NCBI GenBank assembly: GCA_031286305.1
Contig: JAITUM010000203.1
Location: 1-46,921, forward strand
DNA from: Candidatus Fibrimonadaceae bacterium
GTDB lineage: Bacteria > Fibrobacterota > Fibrobacteria > Fibrobacterales > Fibrobacteraceae
Length of the DNA: 46,921 bases
Direction: 5' to 3'
Of this stretch, positions 1 through 10,700 are shown one piece after another (the stretch's first letter is position 1; every line of letters begins with the position of its first letter). A program made the translations under genes and the position numbers. The notes under the pieces were generated by a model, which had not been told where the DNA came from, ran no database searches, and worked only from the letters and a program-made list of their open reading frames with translations.

Positions 1-1
1 T

Positions 2-175
2 GTTACCGGTTCTATCAAGTTGCCTGAGGGTGTAGAGCTTGTTATGCCCGGCGATAATATTGGCATTGAAGTTGAACTCATATCTGCTGTTGCCATGGAC
101 AAGGACTTGCGCTTTGCTATTCGCGAAGGCGGAAGAACAGTTGGCGCTGGCGCCGTAGTTGATGTTATTAAATAA
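2..175 (+). CDS. tuf: Elongation factor Tu, C-terminal part (5' truncated by window)
   Basis: Translation [57 protein letters not shown] is the EF-Tu C-terminus; followed by rpmG, trnW, secE. Confidence 0.96.
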   Translation, partial: VTGSIKLPEGVELVMPGDNIGIEVELISAVAMDKDLRFAIREGGRTVGAGAVVDVIK

Positions 176-189
176 GGAAGAAAAAATTT

Positions 190-354
190 ATGGCTTCCAA
201 AAATGTAAGAGAACTCATCACGTTAGAATGCCCTGAATGCAAACAGCGCAATTACGATTGTGATAAAAACAAGAAGAAGCATTCTTCTCGTGTTGAGCAT
301 AAAAAATATTGTCGTTTTTGTAGAAAACATACACTTCATAAGGAGACTAAATAG
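190..354 (+). CDS. rpmG: 50S ribosomal protein L33
   Basis: 54-aa [57 protein letters not shown] with Cys pairs; not in the supplied ORF track. Confidence 0.93.
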   Translation: MASKNVRELITLECPECKQRNYDCDKNKKKHSSRVEHKKYCRFCRKHTLHKETK

Positions 355-366
355 GTGAAATACCGA

Positions 367-439
367 AGGCTAATAGCTCAATTGGTAGAGTAGCGGTCTC
401 CAAAACCGCCGGTTGGGGGTTCGAGCCCCTCTTAGCCTG
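367..439 (+). tRNA. trnW: tRNA-Trp (anticodon CCA)
   Basis: Cloverleaf: acceptor AGGCTAA/TTAGCCT, anticodon loop CTCCAAA, T-loop GGTTCGAGCCCC; classic position before secE. Confidence 0.95.
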
Positions 440-454
440 TGCAGGAACTTAATT

Positions 455-637
455 ATGCAGAGTTTTCAGAGATATATTCGTGATGTTATAGCCGAGTTAA
501 AGAAGGTTACTTGGCCAACGTGGGAAGAACTTAAAGGTTCAACCATGGTGGTTATTGTTTTTAGCATAATAATGGGTTTTTATATAGCAATTATAGATTT
601 AGGTTTATCCAAGTTAGTTGGAAAATTTTTAGAGTAA
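455..637 (+). CDS. secE: Preprotein translocase subunit SecE (start chosen downstream of the tRNA)
   Basis: MQSFQRYIRDVIAELKKVTWPTWEELKGSTMVVIVFSIIMGFYIAIIDLGLSKLVGKFLE; the ORF-track start at 413 lies inside the tRNA. Confidence 0.94.
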   Translation: MQSFQRYIRDVIAELKKVTWPTWEELKGSTMVVIVFSIIMGFYIAIIDLGLSKLVGKFLE

Positions 638-656
638 AATGGAGCATTTGTAGAAT

Positions 657-1205
657 ATGAATTTGGCTTGGTATTCAGTAGCAACTTTTTCCGGACAGGA
701 GCTTAAGGTTAAGCAACTCCTTGAAGCTATGATTGAGCGTGAACAAATGCATGATTCATTTGGCCGTATTGAAATACCTCATATAAACGAAGAACATATT
801 AAAACAAAAAAAGGCAAAAAAGTTGTCAAAATAGAAAGACGTAACCTAATGCCCTCCTATGTATTTATACAAATGGACTTGAATGACCGCACAAGGCATT
901 TGGTTCAAAATATTCAAGGCGTAACAAAATTCGTAACGGTAGGCACCAAAATAGTTCCAATTCCGGAATCGCAAATGGTATCTATATTGCCTCGCGAAGA
1001 TGGGCTTGGCGCAGATTTGCTGCCGCTTGAAGTTCCGCCGGTTAAAGAAGGCGATTCAATTCGCATTAAAGAAGGTCCGTTTAATGATTATACGGGCGTT
1101 GTAGAAGAGATTATGAAAGAGCGTGGCAAATTAAAAGCCATGGTTGTTATATTTGGTCGTTCCATTCCAGTTGAACTTAACTTTTCAGAGGTTGAAGTTT
1201 TATAG
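657..1205 (+). CDS. nusG: Transcription termination/antitermination protein NusG
   Basis: NGN and KOW motifs (WYSVATFSGQELKVKQLLE...; EGPFNDYTGVVEEI); position. Confidence 0.97.
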   Translation: MNLAWYSVATFSGQELKVKQLLEAMIEREQMHDSFGRIEIPHINEEHIKTKKGKKVVKIERRNLMPSYVFIQMDLNDRTRHLVQNIQGVTKFVTVGTKIVPIPESQMVSILPREDGLGADLLPLEVPPVKEGDSIRIKEGPFNDYTGVVEEIMKERGKLKAMVVIFGRSIPVELNFSEVEVL

Positions 1206-1233
1206 GCGTGGGCTTTGAAACGGAGAAATTACA

Positions 1234-1662
1234 GTGGCAAAAAAGATTACAGGCTACATAAAACTACAGATTAAGGCTGGTGCAGCAAACCCGGCTCCTC
1301 CGATTGGTCCCGCATTGGGTTCCAAAAAGGTAAATATAGCTGAGTTTTGCAAGCAATACAATGCTCGTACGCAGTCCATGGCAGGTTCGATAGTCCCTGT
1401 CATTATAACTGTATACGCAGACAATAGCTTTACTTTTGTGACTAAAACCCCACCGGTTCCGTCTATGCTAAAGCAGGCGGCAAAAGTAGAAACAGCTTCC
1501 GGTGAACCGAATCGTAAAAAAATTGGCAAAGTGACCATGGCACAGGTAGCTGAAATTGCCAAAACAAAAATGCCGGATTTAAATACCATCAGTTTGGAAT
1601 CAGCAGAACAAATGGTGATCGGTACAGCACGCTCAATGGGCATTGAGGTAATAAATGGCTAA
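1234..1662 (+). CDS. rplK: 50S ribosomal protein L11 (GTG start)
   Basis: [45 protein letters not shown]. Confidence 0.98.
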   Translation: MAKKITGYIKLQIKAGAANPAPPIGPALGSKKVNIAEFCKQYNARTQSMAGSIVPVIITVYADNSFTFVTKTPPVPSMLKQAAKVETASGEPNRKKIGKVTMAQVAEIAKTKMPDLNTISLESAEQMVIGTARSMGIEVING

Positions 1663-2344
1663 GAGAGGAAAAAAATATCGCGCTTTGGCAGCGTCTTACG
1701 ATGTAAAAGCTTTCCACGCTTTGGATGAGGCTTTGAATATTCTGAAAAAATCAGAGTTCAAGTTTGACCAAACTGTTGAATTACATTTTAATCTAGGCGT
1801 TGACCCTAAACACTCGGACCAAATGGTACGCGGCTCTGTTACTTTGCCGCATGGCACAGGTCGCAAAGTTCGCATACTGGCGCTATGCAAAGATAACATG
1901 GTTCAGGCCGCCGTAGATGCAGGTGCGGATTTTGCCGGCGGTGCAGACATGGTTCAAAAAATTTCAGAAGGCTGGCTTGCCTTTGATGCAGTGGTTGCCA
2001 CTCCAGACATGATGGCTGTTCTTGGCAAGGTTGCCAAGGTTTTAGGCCCTCGCGGTTTAATGCCAAGCCCAAAGGCCGGAACGGTGACCCCGAATTTGGC
2101 TCAGATTATTAAAGAGCTTAAAGCCGGTAAAATTCAATATCGCGTTGACAAGGGTGCAAATGTGCATACCCCAGTCGGCAAACTCTCTTTCTCGGGTGAG
2201 CAATTGCGTGAAAATATTCTTATGGTCATAGATTCCGTAAAGAAGAATAAACCGCAAACCTCAAAGGGCGTTTACATAAAAAGTTTAACCCTGACGGCAA
2301 CCATGACACCATCGGTTCGTCTAGACACAGCAATAACAAGGTAA
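1655..2344 (+). CDS. rplA: 50S ribosomal protein L1 (overlaps end of rplK by 8 nt)
   Basis: [16 protein letters not shown]...[14 protein letters not shown]... Confidence 0.98.
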   Translation: MAKRGKKYRALAASYDVKAFHALDEALNILKKSEFKFDQTVELHFNLGVDPKHSDQMVRGSVTLPHGTGRKVRILALCKDNMVQAAVDAGADFAGGADMVQKISEGWLAFDAVVATPDMMAVLGKVAKVLGPRGLMPSPKAGTVTPNLAQIIKELKAGKIQYRVDKGANVHTPVGKLSFSGEQLRENILMVIDSVKKNKPQTSKGVYIKSLTLTATMTPSVRLDTAITR

Positions 2345-2353
2345 GGGGTGTTT

Positions 2354-2908
2354 ATGGAAAAGACTGAGAAAAGAATATCGCTTCAAAAACAGAAAAAGCA
2401 AGAGCTTGTAGAGTCTCTTGTTAAGGATTTTTCTGCAGCAGCTTCTATATACCTGCTGGACTTTCAGAAAATAACGGTTGCTCAAGATAACGCTTTGCGC
2501 ATGAATTTGCGTAAAAAAGGCGTTGTTTACAGGGCAGCAAAAAACAGATTAATAAAGGAAGCTTTTAAAAAGGCAAACATTTCCGGCTTGGATGGCTATT
2601 TGAAAGGAGCTACATCCATTATGCTCGGAAATGAAGAAGATCCTATGCTTCCGGCTCGCGAAGTCGTTGAATTTCGCAAAGCCAATCCCGATATTTTAAT
2701 AGCAAAGGGCATTTCGTTAGATAATTCTTCCCTAGAAGGGGGCGAATTGGAAAATTTAGCGAAGATGCCAGGTAAAAATGAAATTCTAGGTCAAGTAGTG
2801 TCTTTAATGCTTTCTCCGGGTGCAAACCTGATAGCTCTTATCAAGGGGCCCGGCGGGAAGATAGCGGGACAAATAAAGGCTTTAGAAGAGAAACTGGAAA
2901 CAGCTTAG
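2354..2908 (+). CDS. rplJ: 50S ribosomal protein L10
   Basis: [44 protein letters not shown]; between rplA and rplL. Confidence 0.95.
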   Translation: MEKTEKRISLQKQKKQELVESLVKDFSAAASIYLLDFQKITVAQDNALRMNLRKKGVVYRAAKNRLIKEAFKKANISGLDGYLKGATSIMLGNEEDPMLPAREVVEFRKANPDILIAKGISLDNSSLEGGELENLAKMPGKNEILGQVVSLMLSPGANLIALIKGPGGKIAGQIKALEEKLETA

Positions 2909-2937
2909 AAAATCACTCAAAAAATGGAGAAAATCCC

Positions 2938-3330
2938 ATGGCTACAGATGTCAAAACATTAGGCGACCAGATTGTTGCCCTCACACTTTTAGAAGCCAAA
3001 GCTTTGGCTGACTACCTCAAAGAGACCCATGGTCTTGAAGCAGCCGCCGGTGGTGCGGTTGTGATGGCTGCTCCAGCAGCCGGTGGTGGCGCAGCAGCTC
3101 CCGCAGCAGAAGAAAAAACAGAATTCGATGTTGTGTTAGTTGATGGCGGTACAGACAAAGTAAAAGTTATCAAAGCTTTGCGCGCTGCTATTCCGGGACT
3201 TGGGCTTATCGAAGCAAAAGACTTGGCGGGCAAAAGCAATGCTACCGTTAAGGAAGGTGCTCCAAAGGCCGAAGCTGAAAAGCTTAAAAAAGATTTGGAA
3301 GACGCCGGAGCAAAGGTCACGCTGAAATAA
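2938..3330 (+). CDS. rplL: 50S ribosomal protein L7/L12
   Basis: [73 protein letters not shown]. Confidence 0.98.
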   Translation: MATDVKTLGDQIVALTLLEAKALADYLKETHGLEAAAGGAVVMAAPAAGGGAAAPAAEEKTEFDVVLVDGGTDKVKVIKALRAAIPGLGLIEAKDLAGKSNATVKEGAPKAEAEKLKKDLEDAGAKVTLK

Positions 3331-3364
3331 TGCGTGTCTGGTCCGTAAATTTCTTTTCAAGTGC

Positions 3365-3382
3365 CCTGCGTGAACACGCAGG
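3365..3382 (+). promoter_or_regulatory. Hairpin in the rplL-rpoB intergenic (possible attenuator or processing site)
   Basis: CCTGCGT-GAAC-ACGCAGG perfect 7-bp stem in the 82-nt gap before rpoB; no U-tract follows. Confidence 0.5.
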
Positions 3383-3412
3383 CGCCAAATTCCTTTTATG
3401 GCGAGGTGACCC

Positions 3413-6400
3413 ATGATAGAACGGAAGTCCTATTCAACAAACGAATTCCGTTTGGAATTGCCAGATCTTCTGGAGATGCAGAAAGCTTCTTATGAACGCT
3501 TTTTGCAAGCCGGCATTTCTGCAAAAGACAGACGCAATGAAGGGCTGGAACGTGTGTTTCGAGATACTTTTCAAGATGTATCCGATGCAAAGAAACTTTT
3601 GGTTTTGCGCTACAGCCATTACAATTTGGCTATGCCGAGGTATTCCATAAAGGAATGCAGAGAGCGAGGCGTTACCTATTCCCGCCAGCTTATTGTTCAT
3701 TTGGAACTTCAAACCTTTAAGGAAGACGGTGAAGAAAAGAAATTGCAAGACCAAGTTGCAAACGATGTGTTCTTTTGCGACCTGCCGGTCATGACCGATA
3801 ACGGCACCTTTATAATAAATGGTGCGGAGCGAGTTGTAATAAGCCAATTGCATCGCTCTCCGGGTGTGAGCTTTGATTCCGAACAATTGCCCAGCGGCAA
3901 AGTTATTTTTCAAAGCCGCATAATACCCAATAGAGGTTCTTGGCTGGAATTTAACACAGAGAACGATGTTCTTTACATGTTAATAGACCGCAAAAAGAAA
4001 TTGCCGGCAACCGTGCTTTTGCGCGCTGTTGGTTACGAAACAAATGCGCAAATTTTGGCTCTTTTCCACACAGGCGAAACCCTTGAGATAAAGACCGGCG
4101 AAGAGCACGCAAACCGAGCGCTTTTCAAAGATGCGGTTAGCGAAGACGGCGAAATAATAGTTCATGCGAATTCAATTTTGGACATTGATACTTGCCAAAA
4201 ACTTTTGGATGCAGGCATAAACAGCGTTGAGGTTGTGAAAGAAAATTTGGATGAATATAATCTTATACACAATACCTTGGCTAACGACGATATAGAAGAT
4301 CCGAAAAAAGAAAAGGATGATGACAAGGCTAGAAAAAGCTATAGAGAAATTGCGCATGAGCGCATTTATCAAACAACAAGGTCGCAACCCGCTGCAGATT
4401 CAAAAGCTGCAAGAGAGCATTTTGAAAATCTTTTCTTTGAAAGAAAACGCTATGAAATTGGCGAACTCGGTCGCTATCGTTTGAATTCAAAAGTCCATAA
4501 GCCGGACGAGCAGCCAAAGCTTAGAGAATTTATGACACTCACAAAAGAAGATTTTGTAAGCGTTATAGGTTATATGATAGGTTTGTACAATGGCGAAGAG
4601 GGTTTCTCCTTAGATGATATTGATCATTTGGGAAATCGTCGCGTTCGTTCTGTTGGCGAGCTTGTTGCAAATCAAATATCCGTGGGCATTAGCCGCATTC
4701 TTCGCTCTGTTAGAGAGAATTTCTCTTCACGCGATAGAGAAGGAGTTTTAACACCAACGGAGCTCATAAATTCAAGAACCGTAAACAGCATGGTTGCTGC
4801 ATTCTTTGGTTCCAGCCAACTTTCTCAATTCATGGATCAAATAAATCCGCTTTCTGAGTTGACCAATAAGCGCAGAATATCTGCTCTTGGTCCTGGCGGT
4901 TTGTCCAGAGACAGAGCCGGGTTGGAAGTGCGAGACGTTCATCATTCGCACTACGGACGTTTGTGCCCCATTGAAACACCTGAAGGTGCAAACATTGGTT
5001 TAATCAATTCTCTTGCAACATTCTCCACTGTAAATCGTTTTGGTTTTATAGAAACCCCTTACAGAATTGTGGGTTTGTTGAAATTCAAGGGCGCTGATGG
5101 CAAAGACTATGAATTCCCGGAGTCCAAGTGGCATGCCGGTATAATGAAGAATTTCTTTGGCGATGCAAACCAGCAGCTTTTGACTCAAACTGAAGTGAGC
5201 AAAAATGAAATAAAGATTGCTCGCAGAAAATTCTGCGATAAACAATTGGAATTCTTTGATTTGTTCTGCAACAAAAGCTTTGAATTTGATTTTGGAAATG
5301 AATGCGAAATAATCCAAAACGGCGTTTTAGTCGGCAGGTATGCAAAAAACGATTCCAAAAAGCCCAAAGCGGATTTTGTGCAGCAAAGTTCTGTTGTGCA
5401 GATGGTGGTTTCCGAATGGATTGTATACTTAACTGCTTACGAAGAAGATCAATACAGAATTGCTCCTGCAAGCACCATTTTAGATACAAAAACCAAAAGA
5501 TTTGTAGATGAGTTTGTTTTAGTTAGAGCAGAGGGTGAATTCCCAAGCTTGCCGAATCCGGAAGAAATTTCCGTTGAAGATGTAGAAACTCAAAGAGTTG
5601 ATTTAATGGATGTCTCGCCCATGCAGATTGTGTCTGTGGCTGCCGGTCTCATTCCGTTCCTTGAACACGATGATGCAAACCGCGCTCTTATGGGTTCTAA
5701 CATGCAACGTCAGGCTGTGCCTTTGCTTCGCGCTGAGGCTCCTATTGTGGGAACAGGTTTGGAGAAAAAGGTTGCGCTTGACTCAGGCACTTTGGTTCGG
5801 GCAAAAAATGATGGCGTTGTAACTTTTGTTGATGCCACTCGCATAGAAATTTTGAGAGAGAAAGGGCACGAAAATTATGAAACCTTAGGGCTTCCTCCGC
5901 ACGATATTTATGAGCTTCGCAAATTTGAACGCTCAAATCAGGATTCTTGCATAAATCAGAAACCAATTTGCAAAGCAGGCGATAAGATAAAAGCCGGTGA
6001 TGTTTTGGCAGACGGCGCTTCTACCGATAAAGGCGAGCTTGCACTTGGTAAAAATATTCGCATTGCGTTCTTGCCGTGGCAAGGTTATAACTATGAAGAT
6101 GCAATAATAATTTCCGAAGAACTCGCAATTAAAGATACCTTCACCTCCATACACATTGAAGAGTATGAAATTGAGGTTAGAGAAACCAAACGCGGCAAAG
6201 AAGAAATAACCAGAGATGTTCCGAATGTCAGCGAAAAAGATCGCCATCATTTAGGCGAAGACGGTATTGTTCGCATTGGAATGGAAGTTCGTCCGGGTGA
6301 TATTTTGGTTGGAAAGGTTACGCCAAAGGGTGAATCTGAATTGACCCCCGAAGAGAAATTGCTCCGCGCAATATTCGGTTCAAAATCCGGTGATGTTAGC

Positions 6401-7705
6401 GATTCTTCGCTCCGCATTCCGAGTGGCGTAAAAGGCATTGTGGTGGACACTCAGGTGTTTCAGCGCAGAGACAGCCGCTCAAGCACAAAAGAAGAAGAAC
6501 AGAGACATCGCGAAGAACTTGCCGGTAAAATTCGCGCAATTGCAAAGGAATATGACGAAAAGGTAAAGGCAATAGAAGAATCTCGCAGGCCGGAACTCTC
6601 TCGTTTGCTTTTAGATAAAACAAGCGGCAATGTTCGCAACGGTATAACGAATGAAGTTATTATCAGTGCCGATAAAAAATGGACTAAAGAACTTTTAGAC
6701 AAAACTGATTTTTCACAACTTGCTTCCGGCTCCGTATTTTGCACGGATTCTGCAATTCAAGAAGAAGTTAGCTCCTTGCTCGGCATAACAAATCGCCGCA
6801 TTGCAGAGCTGAATGACTTGAAGGAAAAAGAAATTGACAAGGTGAACAAAGGCGATGAATTAAAGCCCGGCGTGTTCAAAGTGGTCAAGGTTTATATTGC
6901 TAAAAAACGTCGCCTCTCCATAGGTGATAAAATGGCAGGCCGCCACGGAAACAAGGGTGTTGTCGCTAAGATAGTATCCGTTGAAGACATGCCCTTTACC
7001 GAAGACGGAAAACCCGTTCAAATACTTTTGAATCCGCTTGGCGTGCCTTCTCGTATGAATGTGGGGCAGGTTTTGGAGGTGCACTTGGGTTGGGCTGCAG
7101 CAACGCTTGGTATGCAGGTTGAAACGCCTGTGTTCAATGGAGTTTCTTTTAGCAGCATAGAAGACGAACTCAAAAAAGCCTATATCAAAAATCCCATTGT
7201 CAAGATTTCTGAAAATTCTTGGACGGAAGATGAGAAAAAGGAATTCAAAAACAAGCATGGTAAAGATATTCCAAGTGAAGGCATAACCGGAAAAGCAACG
7301 CTTTACGACGGTCGCACCGGCGAGCCTTTCTTGAACGATGTCACGATAGGTACCATGTACATGTTAAAACTCAACCACTTGGTTGAAGATAAAATACACG
7401 CCCGTTCCACAGGGCCATATGCTCTAGTCACTCAGCAACCTCTTGGCGGAAAATCGCACTTTGGAGGTCAGAGATTTGGAGAAATGGAAGTGTGGGCGCT
7501 TGAAGCTTACGGTGCGGCATATACATTGCAAGAATTGCTAACTGTAAAATCAGATGATATTATAGGTAGAAATAAAATTTACGATGCCATAGTTAAGGGT
7601 GAAAATCCGCCCGCACCCGGAACGCCGGAAAGCTTCCGTGTATTGGTGCGCGAGTTCCGTTCCTTAGGTTTGGATATTAAAGTTTCGGAGGTAGACAATG
7701 CTTGA
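3413..7705 (+). CDS. rpoB: DNA-directed RNA polymerase subunit beta
   Basis: 1430 aa; motifs GSSQLSQFMDQINPLSELTNKRRISALGPGGLSRDRAG, KMAGRHGNKGVV, QPLGGKSHFGGQRFGEMEVWALEAYGAAY. Confidence 0.99.
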   Translation: MIERKSYSTNEFRLELPDLLEMQKASYERFLQAGISAKDRRNEGLERVFRDTFQDVSDAKKLLVLRYSHYNLAMPRYSIKECRERGVTYSRQLIVHLELQTFKEDGEEKKLQDQVANDVFFCDLPVMTDNGTFIINGAERVVISQLHRSPGVSFDSEQLPSGKVIFQSRIIPNRGSWLEFNTENDVLYMLIDRKKKLPATVLLRAVGYETNAQILALFHTGETLEIKTGEEHANRALFKDAVSEDGEIIVHANSILDIDTCQKLLDAGINSVEVVKENLDEYNLIHNTLANDDIEDPKKEKDDDKARKSYREIAHERIYQTTRSQPAADSKAAREHFENLFFERKRYEIGELGRYRLNSKVHKPDEQPKLREFMTLTKEDFVSVIGYMIGLYNGEEGFSLDDIDHLGNRRVRSVGELVANQISVGISRILRSVRENFSSRDREGVLTPTELINSRTVNSMVAAFFGSSQLSQFMDQINPLSELTNKRRISALGPGGLSRDRAGLEVRDVHHSHYGRLCPIETPEGANIGLINSLATFSTVNRFGFIETPYRIVGLLKFKGADGKDYEFPESKWHAGIMKNFFGDANQQLLTQTEVSKNEIKIARRKFCDKQLEFFDLFCNKSFEFDFGNECEIIQNGVLVGRYAKNDSKKPKADFVQQSSVVQMVVSEWIVYLTAYEEDQYRIAPASTILDTKTKRFVDEFVLVRAEGEFPSLPNPEEISVEDVETQRVDLMDVSPMQIVSVAAGLIPFLEHDDANRALMGSNMQRQAVPLLRAEAPIVGTGLEKKVALDSGTLVRAKNDGVVTFVDATRIEILREKGHENYETLGLPPHDIYELRKFERSNQDSCINQKPICKAGDKIKAGDVLADGASTDKGELALGKNIRIAFLPWQGYNYEDAIIISEELAIKDTFTSIHIEEYEIEVRETKRGKEEITRDVPNVSEKDRHHLGEDGIVRIGMEVRPGDILVGKVTPKGESELTPEEKLLRAIFGSKSGDVSDSSLRIPSGVKGIVVDTQVFQRRDSRSSTKEEEQRHREELAGKIRAIAKEYDEKVKAIEESRRPELSRLLLDKTSGNVRNGITNEVIISADKKWTKELLDKTDFSQLASGSVFCTDSAIQEEVSSLLGITNRRIAELNDLKEKEIDKVNKGDELKPGVFKVVKVYIAKKRRLSIGDKMAGRHGNKGVVAKIVSVEDMPFTEDGKPVQILLNPLGVPSRMNVGQVLEVHLGWAAATLGMQVETPVFNGVSFSSIEDELKKAYIKNPIVKISENSWTEDEKKEFKNKHGKDIPSEGITGKATLYDGRTGEPFLNDVTIGTMYMLKLNHLVEDKIHARSTGPYALVTQQPLGGKSHFGGQRFGEMEVWALEAYGAAYTLQELLTVKSDDIIGRNKIYDAIVKGENPPAPGTPESFRVLVREFRSLGLDIKVSEVDNA

Positions 7706-10700
7706 AGAATTCAACGATTTCACTAAAAGCGTAGCTGAAATTTCCATTCAGTTGGCCAACCCCGATACAATTCGTGATTGGTCTTTCGGCGAGGTAACCA
7801 AACCGGAAACAATGAACTATAGGTCTTTCAAACCGGAAAAAGACGGCTTGTTCTGCGAAAGAATTTTCGGACCTTATAAAAATTGGGAATGCAATTGCGG
7901 CAAATATAAAAGACAGCGCTTCAAAGGTGTTGTGTGCGATCGTTGCGGAGTTGAGGTCACAACTTCCAAGGTTCGTCGTGAACGTATGGGGCACATTGAG
8001 CTTGCCATTCCAATAGCGCATATTTGGTTTTTCAAAAACCAACCGTGCATAATAGGAAATTTGCTGGGCGTTTCTGCTAAAGATTTGGAAAGGGTTATAT
8101 ATTATGAGCAATACATAATTATAGATCCGGGTAATTCCAAATTCAAAAAGAACCAAATAATATCTGAAGACGAATATGAAGATGCAAAAAAAGAAGGCAT
8201 AAGTTTCGTTGCCGATATGGGCGCCATAGCCATAAGAAAGGTTTTGAGCGAAACCAATTTGAATTTGGAAGAACTTTCCAAAGATTTATCAACGCTGGCA
8301 ATGGAAAGCGGTTCAAAGAATGTAAAGGCCGAATCTCTTAAAAGGCTCAAATTTGTTGAGGCATTTAAAAATTCCCCTAACAAGCCCGAAGGAATGGTTT
8401 TGGACGTTCTTCCGGTTATCCCTCCCGATTTGCGCCCCCTTGTGCAGTTGGATGGCGGTCGCTTTGCAACATCCGATTTGAATGAGTTTTATCGCAGAGT
8501 GATTAACCGCAATAATCGTCTTAAAAAACTGATTGATGCACGTGCTCCCGATATTATTTTGCGCAACGAAAAAAGAATGCTGCAAGAAGCTGTGGACAAT
8601 CTTTTTGACAGCGATCCAAAGGCGAAAAAGAAAGAAAAAATGAAATCCCTCTCTGAGCTTTTAAAAGGTAAGCAGGGGCGTTTCCGCACAAACTTGCTCG
8701 GAAAACGTGTGGATTATTCCGGCCGTTCTGTTATAGTTGTTGGTCCTGAACTCAAAATGCACGAGTGCGGACTTCCAAAAAGAATGGCTTTGGAACTTTA
8801 CAAACCCTTTATTGTTCGTAAAATCATGGGCGAAGAAGGTCTTGCAAATACCGTTCGCCACGCAAAGAAAATTATTGACTCCGAAGATCCGAAAGTATGG
8901 GATATAGTTGAACCTATTATCAAAGACCATCCGGTTATGTTAAACCGCGCACCCACTTTGCATCGTTTGGGTATTCAGGCTTTTTATCCAAAGTTGATAG
9001 AAGGTTCTGCCATACGTTTGCACCCGCTTGTTTGCGCTGCATTTAACGCAGACTTTGACGGTGACCAAATGGCGGTTCACTTGCCGCTTTCTTTTGAAGC
9101 GCAGCTTGAATGCAGAGTTCTTATGCTCTCTTCAAACAATATTTTGCATCCGGCTTCCGGACAACCCATAGCGGTTCCGTCTCAAGATATAGTGCTTGGT
9201 CTTTATTATCTTTCAAAACCTCGCCCGAACGTTAAAGGCGAAGGAATGTCTTTTGGCAGCGAACAGGAAGCAATTCAGGCTTATGAAAACGGCATTGTAG
9301 ATTTGAATGCAATCGTAACTCTGCGCTTGTGCAAGGGTAGCAAACTTTATCGCGGTATTTTTGACTACGATACAAAATGCGAAAACAGAATGGGCGAAGA
9401 AGTTTTGGCAAGAGCAGGCGTAAAAGTTGAAAATTTAACGCTCAAGCAAAATAGCCGCATAAAAACCTCAGTCGGAAGAGTTATTTTAAATCAATACATT
9501 CCAGATGTTTTGGGTTATGCAGATGACACTTTCAACAAAAAAACAATCGCAAAATCCGTTGATGATTTATACCGTATAAAAGGTAACCATGCAACTGTAG
9601 AATACTTGGATTCTTTGAAAGACTTGGGATACAAGTGGGCATCAAAAGCGGGTTCTTCCGTGGCAATAGCCGAAATGGTGATTCCGGAAGAAAAACAAAC
9701 TCTGCTGGACGAGGCCACTGAAAAAGCGAATAAAATCAGAGACCTCTATGACCAGGGTGCTGTTACAGACGGCGAGCGTTATAACCAAATAATTGATTTG
9801 TGGTCTCGCACAACTAACGATGTTGCTCAGAGACAGTGGGACTTGCTTTCAAAAGACAAAGATGGTTTTAACCCCTTGTTTATGATGGCAGATTCCGGTG
9901 CGCGTGGTTCGAGAGAACAGATTAAGCAGCTTTCCGGTATGCGTGGTCTTATGCAAAAACCAACCAGGAAAATAGGCGACCATGAGGTTATAGAAAACCC
10001 AATTACAAGTTGCTTCCGTGAAGGTTTGAATTCTTTGGAATACTTTATTTCCACGCACGGAGCGCGTAAAGGTTTGTCTGATACCGCTTTGAAAACTGCA
10101 GATGCCGGTTATTTAACCCGCCGTTTGGTTGATGTTGCGCAGAACTTGGTTATTACCGAAGAAGATTGCTGCGAAGTTAAAATTGCTTCGGAACGCATTT
10201 CCATTGAGCATTACGAGCGCATGAAAGACACCTCCGAAGGACTTAGCTTGTTTACAAAAAGACTGAAAGGTTATGTTGCGGCTAATGATATTTTGAATTC
10301 CAGCTCTGAAGAAGTCTTGGTAAAAAGAGGCGAGATTTTGGAGAGAGAAGTTTTGCGCAAGCTGATGTTCGTTGAATTGAAAACCGTTGAGGCTATAAAT
10401 TACGATCAGCTTTGCAAAAAAACAGTTGGAATGACTTTAGAAAAAACCGTTCAGGGAGAGGATGGAAAACCCATAGTTTCTGCCGGCTCGGTTATAAACA
10501 ATTCAAGGCTGAAAGAAATAATTGACTCCGGTGTTAGAACATCTATGCACTTGGTGGTTAAAGGCATTGTTCGTGCTGCCTCCAAAGACGGCGATAACGT
10601 TGTTCAGGCTTTGGGCGAGCGTATTTTAGGCCGTTTCTCATTAAAAGATATTAAACACCCGGTTACCGATGTTTTGTTGGTTCCAAAAGGTGAAATGGTA

